The position numbers were made by a program, and so were the translations under genes. Of a stretch of DNA of 64,000 bases, positions 1-7,192 are shown piece after piece (position 1 is the first letter of the stretch; each line of letters starts with the position of its first letter). The notes beneath the pieces are model-generated. The model searched no databases. It was given only the letters and a program-made list of their open reading frames with translations, and was not told the DNA's origin. The DNA is from Methylocystis iwaonis (GTDB lineage: Bacteria; Pseudomonadota; Alphaproteobacteria; Rhizobiales; Beijerinckiaceae). Location of the stretch: positions 2,586,001 through 2,650,000 of the forward strand of contig NZ_AP027142.1 in the NCBI RefSeq assembly GCF_027925385.1, read 5' to 3'.

Positions 1-454
1 CGAGCAAGGCCGCCTTCGCTTCGTCGAGAATGAAGGTCTTCAGCGTCAGGCGATTGAAGCCGAACCGCTCCTCCAGCCAAAAGGCGTTCGCAAGCGAAAA
101 GGGCAGCTCCAGAAGATGCCCGAACGCCGCGACCGCGAGCACGAAGACGACGCTGCGCGTCAGGCCCGGCGCGAGAAACTGCGAGACGAGCGCATAGAGC
201 GGCGCCATCCAGACCGCAAGCCACAGGATGGAGACCGCGGCGTCGTAGAGCGTCTCGCCCATCGCGAAACGGGTGCGGGCGATGGTGTAGTCGGCGGCGC
301 GACGATGTTCGTCGAGCGGGACGTCACGGGCGAAATCGGCAGGCACGGCCTCGCGGTTTGCCGCGACATTGTCGGTCTGCCGCTTACGCAGATAGACGCC
401 CAACGCCGCCGATAGCGCGATGGCCAAACAAATTACAACGCCCATGGCGCTCAT
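1..454 (-). CDS. M48-family membrane metallopeptidase, N-terminal part (runs off the window start)
   Basis: The first 151 codons of a minus-strand gene are visible; the rest lies beyond base 1. The protein opens with a hydrophobic segment, then a polar stretch, then further membrane segments, and the visible part ends in WLEERFGFNRLTLKTF. That motif is typical of the N-terminal domain that precedes the zinc protease domain in CAAX-prenyl-protease-type (Ste24/HtpX-like) M48 enzymes. Catalysis would need the HExxH motif, which is outside the window, so activity cannot be judged. The ATG at 454 is preferred; a second in-frame ATG lies at 445. The gene diverges from the secreted hydrolase to its right. 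Confidence 0.75.
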   Translation of the reverse strand, partial: MSAMGVVICLAIALSAALGVYLRKRQTDNVAANREAVPADFARDVPLDEHRRAADYTIARTRFAMGETLYDAAVSILWLAVWMAPLYALVSQFLAPGLTRSVVFVLAVAAFGHLLELPFSLANAFWLEERFGFNRLTLKTFILDEAKAALL

Positions 455-751
455 TCTGTCCACTCCGGGTTTTTGTGATTTACGTCAAAAATAGGCGTTT
501 CCCGCCAGCTTTGCCAGAGCGGAGTTGCTTACGGCATAGCCTATGTCTGACCGCCTCAGCCTGAACAATGCTTTGCGTTTGTTCACTGAACGGTGATTCA
601 GAAAAAATTGAAGCTTCTTCGCAACTATTGAGCTGGAAACGCCGATAAATGCGCCTGGACGTCGGCCCGACCTCCACGGCGTGGAACGGCTCCAAAGATA
701 GTGTCACGGGCGTTTTCTTCGTCTCGTCACGCACAAAGGAGGCCGATACTC
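455..751. other. Divergent intergenic region without a recognised gene
   Basis: This 297-bp gap separates the divergent M48 peptidase and Ntn hydrolase genes and must carry both promoters. Two short overlapping open frames occur but have no ribosome binding site or recognisable product. Only the AAAGGAGG ribosome binding site of the right-hand gene, at about 735-743, is convincing. Confidence 0.4.
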
Positions 752-1771
752 ATGCCGTCCAGAGCAACCGTTGTCGCCGCGGTCCTCGCCACAAGCCTGC
801 TTACGTCGAGCGCTTTCGCCTGTTCCCGAATTTTATGGAACACGGATCAGGCCAATGTCGTCGCGCGGACAATGGACCTTTACATGAGCGACAAAGCGCG
901 GATCGCCGTTTTCCCTCGCGGCGCATCGCATGGCGGACCGGCCGGCATGCCGAACATGCTGTCGTGGAAATCCAAATATGCCAGCGTAGGCGCCACGGCG
1001 TTGGACATCGCCGTGAGCGACGGCCTGAATGAAAAGGGTTTGAGCGCGAATCTGTTGTATTTGCACGATACGAAATATGAAAAGCGCGACAGCCGGGCCG
1101 GACTGACCAATGCCGCCTGGGCGCAATATATTCTCGACAATTTCGCCTCTGTCGAGGAGGCCGTCGAGGCGATGAAGCAGCTCCAGATCGTCTCGCTCGT
1201 CGCCGAAGGACGGGAGTGGCCCTTGCACCTGTCTATCGCCGACGCCAAGGGCGACTCCGCCATATTCGAGTTTGTGAATGGGAAACTGACCATCAATCGC
1301 GGGCCGGAAACTCTGGTTATGACCAACGAGCCCGCGTTCTCCATCCAGCGGAAAAACCTGCTGCGATACAAGTTGTTCGGCGGGAAGCTACCCATGCCGG
1401 GGGGCATCGACCCGAAGAGCCGCTTTGTCCGCGCCTCGAGCTATCTCAAGACGCTCCCCAAGCCCGCGTCGCTGCGTGAAGCCGTGGCAGGCGCCTACAG
1501 CGTCATCCGAAATGTCGCGGTGCCCTTCGGCGCGCATGACACGTCGGGCGGCGACTCTTCGGATACATGGCCGACGCTTTGGGCCTCGCTCGCCGACCTC
1601 TCGAATAAGGTCTACTTCTTCCAGTCGACAAAGAGCGCGAACCTGTTCTGGGTCGATCTCAGCAAGTTGAACGTCGCTGACGGGGCGCCGGTCTTGGATG
1701 TCGACGCCTATGACGTCAATTTGAGCGGGGAGATTTCCGATAAGCTGAAGCCGTCCCAGTTGAAGATGTAG
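752..1771 (+). CDS. Secreted linear-amide C-N hydrolase (choloylglycine hydrolase / penicillin V acylase family)
   Basis: This 339-residue Ntn hydrolase would cleave a linear amide; the family includes bile-salt hydrolases, penicillin V acylases and N-acyl-homoserine-lactone acylases. A signal peptide covers about residues 1-23 and ends AFA. The next residue is Cys24, followed by SRILW, so the predicted mature N-terminus is the family's nucleophilic cysteine. Downstream are RTMDLY, a TNEPAF motif matching the conserved Asn region, and a C-terminal LADLSNKVYFF block. The ATG at 752 was chosen over an upstream start because AAAGGAGG lies just before it and the signal peptide begins there. The substrate cannot be read from the sequence. 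The product is probably periplasmic. Confidence 0.85.
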   Translation: MPSRATVVAAVLATSLLTSSAFACSRILWNTDQANVVARTMDLYMSDKARIAVFPRGASHGGPAGMPNMLSWKSKYASVGATALDIAVSDGLNEKGLSANLLYLHDTKYEKRDSRAGLTNAAWAQYILDNFASVEEAVEAMKQLQIVSLVAEGREWPLHLSIADAKGDSAIFEFVNGKLTINRGPETLVMTNEPAFSIQRKNLLRYKLFGGKLPMPGGIDPKSRFVRASSYLKTLPKPASLREAVAGAYSVIRNVAVPFGAHDTSGGDSSDTWPTLWASLADLSNKVYFFQSTKSANLFWVDLSKLNVADGAPVLDVDAYDVNLSGEISDKLKPSQLKM

Positions 1772-1792
1772 GCGCGCAACCTCGCGCCGGGC

Positions 1793-1851
1793 GGATCGCG
1801 AGCCTTCAGGGTTCGCATTTCCTTAAAGCGCGCCTGAAGGCGCGCGGTCCG
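1793..1851. repeat. Palindromic intergenic repeat, family 3 (degenerate copy)
   Basis: Two inverted arms, CGCGAGCCTTCAGG and CCTGAAGGCGCGCGGTCC, flank a short AT-richer loop. The same arms occur at 31562-31616 and 33329-33384, with a half copy at 28263-28282. It lies between two convergent genes and has no T-run, so it is a dispersed hairpin repeat more than a clear intrinsic terminator. Confidence 0.7.
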
Positions 1852-1868
1852 TGGCCCCCGGCGCGCCG

Positions 1869-2735
1869 TCAACGCCCGAGCAGCACGTCCCTGGCGGCGT
1901 TGAGCGCCGAGGCGCGCTCCACCGAGCCGCCGTGATCCGGGTGGGCGCGTTTCATTTGCGCGCGATAGGCGCGCTCGATTTCGCGCTTTGAGGCGTTGGA
2001 GCCGACGCCGAGAATAAGGCGCGCCTTGACCTCCGCACTCGATGGGGCGCTCGGCGGCGGCGACGACGCCTCGCGCGCGCCGAAGTTGGTCTCGGTCTCC
2101 GGCCCGCCCGCGCTGTCGCGGCGCCGGCTATGCGCCGACGGGTCCGGCTTGGACGAGGGCGCGCGCCGAGCCGCCTCATGCGCCTCGACGAGGCCGAAGT
2201 CTTCCAGAGCCTCTCGCAGCCGGTAACCGAGGTCATGGCCAAGCAAAAGGAAGAACGCGACGAGCATGGCCACCGCGCCGCCGCGCTCGAGAAGCACGAC
2301 GACGGGCGATAGCTGAGCGCTCCGCCCATTCGCTGCAAGAGACGTGAGCAGATAATCGAGCTTTTGCGCGGAGACTTCGGGAAAGATCCACGTCGCCAAA
2401 GCGAGACCGACAACGGTCGAGGCCCAAAAGGCGTTGGACCAGCCGCGCGGCCGGGGATTGGCGTAACCGCGTCGGCAGCCATAGACGAAGGACATCAGCA
2501 TGGCGAAAAGGCCGCCGAAGGTCTGAAGCCCGGCGAGCGTCGCCAAAGCGCGCCGCTCCGCGGCATTCGCGGCCGCCATCAGCGGAAAATAGCCCTGCTC
2601 GGCATAACGCCGCAGCGCTTCCTCATTCGCCGGCAGCGTCGCCATCTCGCCCGGCTGGCTGGTATAGAGCGCAAGGACGCCGAGCAGCGTCAGGCAAACC
2701 ACCGCCAGCGCCACAGTCAGCGCCGGCGCCAGCAT
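1869..2735 (-). CDS. Membrane-anchored J-domain (DnaJ-like) protein
   Basis: The 288-residue product has four hydrophobic segments at about residues 1-24, 65-90, 103-120 and 150-168, then a polar low-complexity linker, then a J domain in the last 50 residues. The J domain carries the HPD tripeptide (MKRAHPDHGG) needed to stimulate Hsp70 ATPase. A C-terminal cytoplasmic J domain tethered to the membrane suggests recruitment of DnaK to a membrane client. No zinc-finger or substrate-binding DnaJ domains are present. The ATG at 2735 is the only canonical start, but the frame stays open upstream for more than 20 codons. The gene follows the polysaccharide deacetylase on the same strand. Confidence 0.8.
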   Translation of the reverse strand: MLAPALTVALAVVCLTLLGVLALYTSQPGEMATLPANEEALRRYAEQGYFPLMAAANAAERRALATLAGLQTFGGLFAMLMSFVYGCRRGYANPRPRGWSNAFWASTVVGLALATWIFPEVSAQKLDYLLTSLAANGRSAQLSPVVVLLERGGAVAMLVAFFLLLGHDLGYRLREALEDFGLVEAHEAARRAPSSKPDPSAHSRRRDSAGGPETETNFGAREASSPPPSAPSSAEVKARLILGVGSNASKREIERAYRAQMKRAHPDHGGSVERASALNAARDVLLGR

Positions 2736-2809
2736 GCCGCGGCTCTCGCCCTTCTCGATCTCCCGCCAGGGCGCGTTGAACGGGTCGAAGCTGATGGCCC
2801 CCTCCCTCG

Positions 2810-3865
2810 CTATGCCGTGACGCGCCGACCGCGGTTCATCACCGCGAAAGGCGCGCCGCTCAGCAATATGTCGAGCGCAGCGAGGCTTTGATGCTTGCCG
2901 TTGACCGAGAGACGCGGCAGCGCGTGCAAATAGTCGCGATGCTCGGGAAAGATCATTCCCGGCCGCGTGGTGACGGCGCTGTCGAAGCCAAGCTCCGCTG
3001 CAAGCGCGAATTCGCGCGCGCCGGCCGAAGTGGGATCGCCGACCGGGTAGCAGAAATGCTTGGGCGCAATGCCCGTATGGTGCGCGATGGCGTCACGGCT
3101 TTCCCCCATCTCGCGCCGCGCATCGGCGGCGTCGAGCTTGGCGAGACGCGCATGCGTGACCGAATGCGCCCCGATCGTCGCAAGCTCATGACGCGCCAGC
3201 GCTGCGATACCCGACCAATCGAGACAGGTTTCAGCGGTGAGGGCATGGGAGTCGAGGCCCGCCGCCGCCGCGAGCCGAGCAACGACGTCGAGGAGCTGCG
3301 CCTCGCCGCCGTCGCGGATCGCCCAATAAATGTCGCCGAAAGCGTCGCGCTTTTCCTGCGCCGTCGCGCAGTTGCGCGCGATCCGCCGACCCTCGACGAC
3401 AGTATCGACGCGCGACTGCCGGCGCAGGGCCTCTTCCATCTCGAGCCACCAGAGCCGCGCCGTTTGATCGGCGAAACCCGACGTCACATAAGCTGTGAAG
3501 GGCGCGCGATGACGCTCCAGCACCGGCAAAGCGTGCTCGACGAGATCGCGATAGCCGTCGTCGAAAGTGAGAACGACAAAGGGGTGCTTTGGAGCCGCGT
3601 GCGCGCGCAGCACGTCGAGAGCGGCGTCGAGCGAAAGAATATCATAGCCCCGCGCGGCGAGATGGGTCAGCGTGGCGTCGAGGAATTGCGGCGTGATCTC
3701 GAGGCCGGCGTTGGGCGCGAAAGCCTCTCCCCGCTCGGGCCGCACGCGATGAAACATCAGTATCGCGCCGAGGCCGCTGGTGAAGGGGGCGGCGAGCCGA
3801 TGCGCGCCGCTGGCCTTGAAAAGCTGCATCCCGGCTTCGATCGCAAGCTCGCGCCAGCTCGCCAT
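2810..3865 (-). CDS. Polysaccharide deacetylase family protein (NodB domain)
   Basis: The 351-residue protein belongs to the carbohydrate-esterase-4/NodB family, which removes N- or O-acetyl groups from polysaccharides. Motif 1 is clear (LTFDDGYRD, about residues 99-107) and supplies the catalytic Asp and a metal-binding Asp. Motif 2 is IGAHSVTHARL with the paired histidines. A later CYPVGDP segment resembles motif 3. ILMFHRV near residue 37 is typical of family members in exopolysaccharide loci. The ATG at 3865 was chosen because GAGGG lies just upstream; a start six codons earlier is possible. No signal peptide is obvious. It lies beside export and glycosyltransferase genes, which supports a role in polymer modification. 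Confidence 0.88.
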   Translation of the reverse strand: MASWRELAIEAGMQLFKASGAHRLAAPFTSGLGAILMFHRVRPERGEAFAPNAGLEITPQFLDATLTHLAARGYDILSLDAALDVLRAHAAPKHPFVVLTFDDGYRDLVEHALPVLERHRAPFTAYVTSGFADQTARLWWLEMEEALRRQSRVDTVVEGRRIARNCATAQEKRDAFGDIYWAIRDGGEAQLLDVVARLAAAAGLDSHALTAETCLDWSGIAALARHELATIGAHSVTHARLAKLDAADARREMGESRDAIAHHTGIAPKHFCYPVGDPTSAGAREFALAAELGFDSAVTTRPGMIFPEHRDYLHALPRLSVNGKHQSLAALDILLSGAPFAVMNRGRRVTA

Positions 3866-4054
3866 GAATCCCTCAACCCACATAAGAAAGCCTTCATAGC
3901 TTTAGGGCCAAGGTTCTAACGATCTATTATGCGCCTTGCGGCGATTATCGCACTGGCGAACCTTTCGGCTGCGAGTTTCATGAGACGCATCGTTACGGGG
4001 TTGGAGACCATTCGATCAGCGCGCGAAAATCGGCGCGTAAGCGCCGCCGGCTCC

Positions 4055-5170
4055 ATGAGCATCGACGTCTTCGTCACTTTCGAGGACGCACGCGGGGATT
4101 GGGCCGAGCTTGCCGAAAAAGCGGTCGTCAGCCCCTATCAATCCTATCGCTTCCTCTCCGCCTGGCACGAGACGATGGGCCGGGCGGATGGCGCGCGCCC
4201 GTTGCTCATCGTCGCGCGCAACGCGGCCGGGCGCCCGCTGGCGCTGCTGCCATTATGCATCGAGCGCCATGCGGGGCTCGACATCGCTCTTTTCCTCGGC
4301 GGGCGCGAAAGCAATTTCAATCTGCCGCTGTTGGACCCAGCCGCCGGCTTCACCGAGGCGGACCTGCGCGGATTGCTACTCGACTCCGCGCAGCGGGCCC
4401 CAATTCGTCCGGATCTGATCTATCTGCGCAATCAACCGCGACGCTTCGAGGGGCTGGATAATCCGCTCGCCTTTCAGACGGCCAGGGACAGCGCCAGCTT
4501 CGCCTATGGCGCCGCGCTTCCGGCGACAGTCGATGAACTGGCGGCGCGCCTTTCGAAAGATACGCGCAAGAAACTACGAAAGAAGGAAGCCCGTCTCGTG
4601 GAGCGCGGCGCGCTCTCCTACGAGCATTGCGCGACGGGGCAACGCGCCGCGAACATCATCGACGCGCTGATCGCGCAAAAATCCGCGCGCTTTTCCGATA
4701 TTGGCGCAGAAGGCGCTCTCGATATGGCGCGCGTGCGCGCGCTGCTCGAACGCTTGTCCTCCGGCGATGGCGAAGGCGCCATCGAGCTGCATGCGTTGAG
4801 CGTCGGCGAGCGCATTGTCGCGACCTATGCCGGCCTCGTGCGCCGCGGCCGTTTCTCCGCCATGCTCAATTCATTCGACATGGACGAAGACATCGCGCGC
4901 TCATCGCCCGGAGAGCTGCTGTTGCATGCGCTGATGCGCAATCTCGTCGCGCGCGGCATGACGCATTTCGACCTCGGCGCGGGCGAGGCGCGCTACAAAA
5001 ACGCCGTCTGCGATGAGACGATCGAGCTTTGCGACGAGGTCATTTCGCTGACGACGAAAGGCGCCCTCGCGGCGCCACTGTTCTCGGCGTTTCTCGGCCT
5101 CAAACGATACATCAAACAGAACCCCGAGCTGACGCGCCTCTACCGCAGAGCGCGCAGCTTGCTGTCATAG
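4055..5170 (+). CDS. GNAT-type acyltransferase (BioF2-like / CelD-BcsL family)
   Basis: The protein (371 residues from this ATG) has the two-lobed GNAT layout of the BioF2-like family often found in exopolysaccharide and cellulose loci. An N-terminal lobe with SPYQSYRFLSAW is followed by a basic KDTRKKLRKKEARL helix and a C-terminal lobe with GELLLHALMRNLVARG and FDLGAGEARYKN. These are signatures of transferases that move an acyl or aminoacyl group to sugars or peptides. The frame is open from an ATG at 3929, which would add 42 residues; no start has a strong ribosome binding site. It diverges from the polysaccharide deacetylase, suggesting opposing acylation and deacylation of one polymer. 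Confidence 0.78.
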   Translation: MSIDVFVTFEDARGDWAELAEKAVVSPYQSYRFLSAWHETMGRADGARPLLIVARNAAGRPLALLPLCIERHAGLDIALFLGGRESNFNLPLLDPAAGFTEADLRGLLLDSAQRAPIRPDLIYLRNQPRRFEGLDNPLAFQTARDSASFAYGAALPATVDELAARLSKDTRKKLRKKEARLVERGALSYEHCATGQRAANIIDALIAQKSARFSDIGAEGALDMARVRALLERLSSGDGEGAIELHALSVGERIVATYAGLVRRGRFSAMLNSFDMDEDIARSSPGELLLHALMRNLVARGMTHFDLGAGEARYKNAVCDETIELCDEVISLTTKGALAAPLFSAFLGLKRYIKQNPELTRLYRRARSLLS

Positions 5171-5173
5171 TCC

Positions 5174-5254
5174 GTCATTGCGAGCGAAGCGAAGCAATCC
5201 AGGGCCGTGATGTGGCTCTGGATTTGCTTCGTCGCTTGCGCTCCTCGCAATGAC
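5174..5254. repeat. Family 1 palindromic repeat (REP-like)
   Basis: An approximately 80-bp imperfect palindrome running from GTCATTGCGAG to CTCGCAATGAC, with inner CAATCCAG / CTGGATT arms. Seven such copies occur in the window, all between genes, at 5174, 5333, 28180, 30758, 32695, 43772 and 47325. Confidence 0.9.
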
Positions 5255-5262
5255 GGATGATG

Positions 5263-5520
5263 CGAGATCCGCTTGATTTGTTCGGCGCCATTCCCGACGC
5301 TCGCGCCGTTTGGACCCACAGGAATCATCGCCGTCATTGCGAGGAGGCGGAGCCGACGAAGCAATCCAGGGCCGCATCGCCGCCCTGGATTGCTTGGCTT
5401 CGCTCGCAATGACGGGCTCTGAGTAAACCAGCGCTTTTGTGACTCTGGATTCCCGGTCGGGCTTTCAGCCCGCCGGGAATGACACGCGACCGATGCGAAC
5501 AGTTCAAACGAAAATGGTAT
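5263..5520 (-). repeat. Composite 3-prime intergenic element, copy A
   Basis: Read on the minus strand, this element begins a few bases after the TAA of the methyltransferase gene ending at 5524. Its order is CGTTTGAAC, a CATTCCCG...CGGGAAT hairpin, a conserved AAAAGCGCTGGTTT block, a family 1 palindrome (5333-5413), then a distal end matching AAATCAAGCGGATCTCG. The same order appears at 43676-43926. A shorter form is at 16743-16908 and a rearranged form at 47224-47489. Confidence 0.85.
5333..5413. repeat. Family 1 palindromic repeat inside composite element A
   Basis: A second copy of the GTCATTGCGAG ... CGCAATGAC palindrome within 80 bp of the first. Here it forms the middle of the composite 3-prime element, showing that family 1 occurs both alone and nested. 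Confidence 0.9.
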
Positions 5521-5523
5521 GAC

Positions 5524-6333
5524 TTACCTGACAGCGACACTGTATAGCACGTTCGTCGTGATTGCCTCGCATCGCTCCAGAAGCGCCAGATTTCTCTCGC
5601 GCACCCGAGCCAATGTTGCGCCGTCGAGCTGCGTGAGCGTTCCGCGATAGCCGCTTCCCATGGCGATCAGCCACCAATCGTCGGGAGAGCGGATCGGATG
5701 GCTCCCCGCTTCCGCGACAATCTCCGCCTCGCCGATCCCGGCTTCGGCAAGCATCTCGCGCAGGCCTGCCGGCGTCGAAATCCGCTCCCACGGATTGAAG
5801 CCTCTCAGAAGATCGGGGCGCTCGTCGCGGATGGCCTCCCAGAAGGCTGCGTTGGCGGGCTCGAATAGTTCCGGCCCCCAGGTGGTGATGGCCAGCCGTC
5901 CGTTTGGGCGCACCATGCGCCACAACTCTCTCGTGGCCGCGACCATGTCGGGAACGAAGAAAATCCCGAACACGCAGACGACGACGTCGAAGCTTGCATC
6001 CGGGTAGCCAAGCGACAGCATGTCCGCCGCCTCGAATTCGATATTGCCGAGGCCTTTCTCACGCGCCTTCGTTTTCCCCAAGGCGACGAGGCGCTCGGCA
6101 AGATCGACCGCAACGACCTTCCCTTGCGCACCAACGGCTTCAGCGGCGGGCAGCGCAGAGCCGCCGCTCCCGCAGCAAACGTCGAGGACGGTTTCACCCG
6201 CCCGCAAGCCGAGGCGCTCGACGGTGCGTCGCCCGAAGCGATGCCAGAACGAGCTGACGGGGTGGTCGAAATAATCGGCCGCAGCATTATAGGCCGCAGC
6301 GGCTTTGGCTTTCGCCGCCTCGAACTCGTTCAC
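5524..6333 (-). CDS. Class I SAM-dependent methyltransferase
   Basis: The 269-residue product has a standard Rossmann-type methyltransferase fold. Motif I is VLDVCCGSGG, the acidic residue ending strand 2 is in VVAVDLAERL, and FDVVVCVFGIFF resembles motif IV of ubiquinone/menaquinone-type (Methyltransf_11/25) enzymes. The target cannot be deduced. I chose the GTG at 6333 because it lies one base after the TGA of the upstream gene (6335-6337) and gives the expected family length; a much longer open frame reads into that gene. This spacing implies translational coupling to the TylF-like methyltransferase. The TAA is followed at once by composite repeat A. Confidence 0.82.
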   Translation of the reverse strand: MNEFEAAKAKAAAAYNAAADYFDHPVSSFWHRFGRRTVERLGLRAGETVLDVCCGSGGSALPAAEAVGAQGKVVAVDLAERLVALGKTKAREKGLGNIEFEAADMLSLGYPDASFDVVVCVFGIFFVPDMVAATRELWRMVRPNGRLAITTWGPELFEPANAAFWEAIRDERPDLLRGFNPWERISTPAGLREMLAEAGIGEAEIVAEAGSHPIRSPDDWWLIAMGSGYRGTLTQLDGATLARVRERNLALLERCEAITTNVLYSVAVR

Positions 6334-6334
6334 G

Positions 6335-7102
6335 TCAATCGGTCCGCTCGCCCACCGATACGATCCGCACAGCGACCTGCTGGTGCGCAGGGACGTAGCC
6401 GATATATTCGTAGCGCACGCCCATCGCCTCGACGAACTCCATGAAGGCGAGATATTCATGTCGGCGCCAGCCGACATAGTTGAAGAATTCGTCGAAGACC
6501 AAAATGGTCCCGGCTATAATTCGCTCCTTGCAGCAATCGAAGACAGTCTTGCTCGACGAATAGAGATCGCAGTCGACGTGAATAAGCGACGCGGGCCCTT
6601 CATGCCGCTCGAGAAATTCCGGCAACGTCTCGTTGAACCAGCCGACAACCAATTCGACGTTAGGCGCGACGCTCGGAAGCCCAGCGCGAAAGGCCCCCTT
6701 GCCGACATCGGGCCGCCAGTCTTCCGGCAACCCTTCGAAACTGTCGAAACCGAATATTTGCTGCGATGTCTGAGCGGCAAGACGGTTGATGGTCCGGCCA
6801 GAGAAGACGCCAAATTCGAGGATCAAGCCGTCGACTTCGCGGCGGCGCATCGCCTCGTCGAGCAAAGCGCCGGCATTGGGGAATTTCGCCGCCTCGGGAA
6901 GATGCTGGGAGACAAAGATGGCCGTGTCGACGCCTGCCGCGAGCGGCGCGACGGCGTCGAGATTTGCGCCGTCGCAAGGAAACAGGCCCATTCCGAATAT
7001 GCGCTTGATCTCGGTTTCCACCAGCAGACGGAGCGTCTCGGCGACGTTGGGGGCAGTCGAATGATCGAGCGATTGAGCGTCTTGCACCAGCGTTCCCGCC
7101 AA
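6335..7102 (-). CDS. TylF/MycF-family O-methyltransferase
   Basis: The 255-residue protein matches the TylF (macrocin O-methyltransferase-like) family. It shows LILEFGVFSGRTINRLA as the SAM-binding start, FGFDSFEGLPEDW, GWFNETLPEFL, and the diagnostic LIHVDCDLYSSSKTVFD, with acidic residues that bind metal in this family. Members methylate sugar hydroxyls in antibiotics and surface glycans. Between exopolysaccharide genes, a sugar-methylating role is a reasonable inference. The next gene begins one base after its stop, so the two methyltransferases are almost certainly co-translated. Confidence 0.85.
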   Translation of the reverse strand: MAGTLVQDAQSLDHSTAPNVAETLRLLVETEIKRIFGMGLFPCDGANLDAVAPLAAGVDTAIFVSQHLPEAAKFPNAGALLDEAMRRREVDGLILEFGVFSGRTINRLAAQTSQQIFGFDSFEGLPEDWRPDVGKGAFRAGLPSVAPNVELVVGWFNETLPEFLERHEGPASLIHVDCDLYSSSKTVFDCCKERIIAGTILVFDEFFNYVGWRRHEYLAFMEFVEAMGVRYEYIGYVPAHQQVAVRIVSVGERTD

Positions 7103-7192
7103 AAATGATGCCGATGATCGCTCTTAGCCGCTCAGCCTGTCGGGAGACTGACCTGCCCGCCGCCACGCGCGCGCGTGGCCGCTCCAATAGTA

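Larger units (their letters stand above)
5171..5523. other. Convergent intergenic region made almost entirely of repeats
   Basis: No gene is supported in this 353-bp gap. It holds two copies of repeat family 1 (5174-5254 and 5333-5413), the second embedded in one copy of the composite 3-prime element (5263-5520). The short open frames here are translations of the repeats. Confidence 0.8.

Noticed and set aside
5140..5540. Short frames with CERSEAIQ or similar peptides
   Set aside because: They are six-frame translations of the family 1 palindromes, seen at each copy of the repeat.
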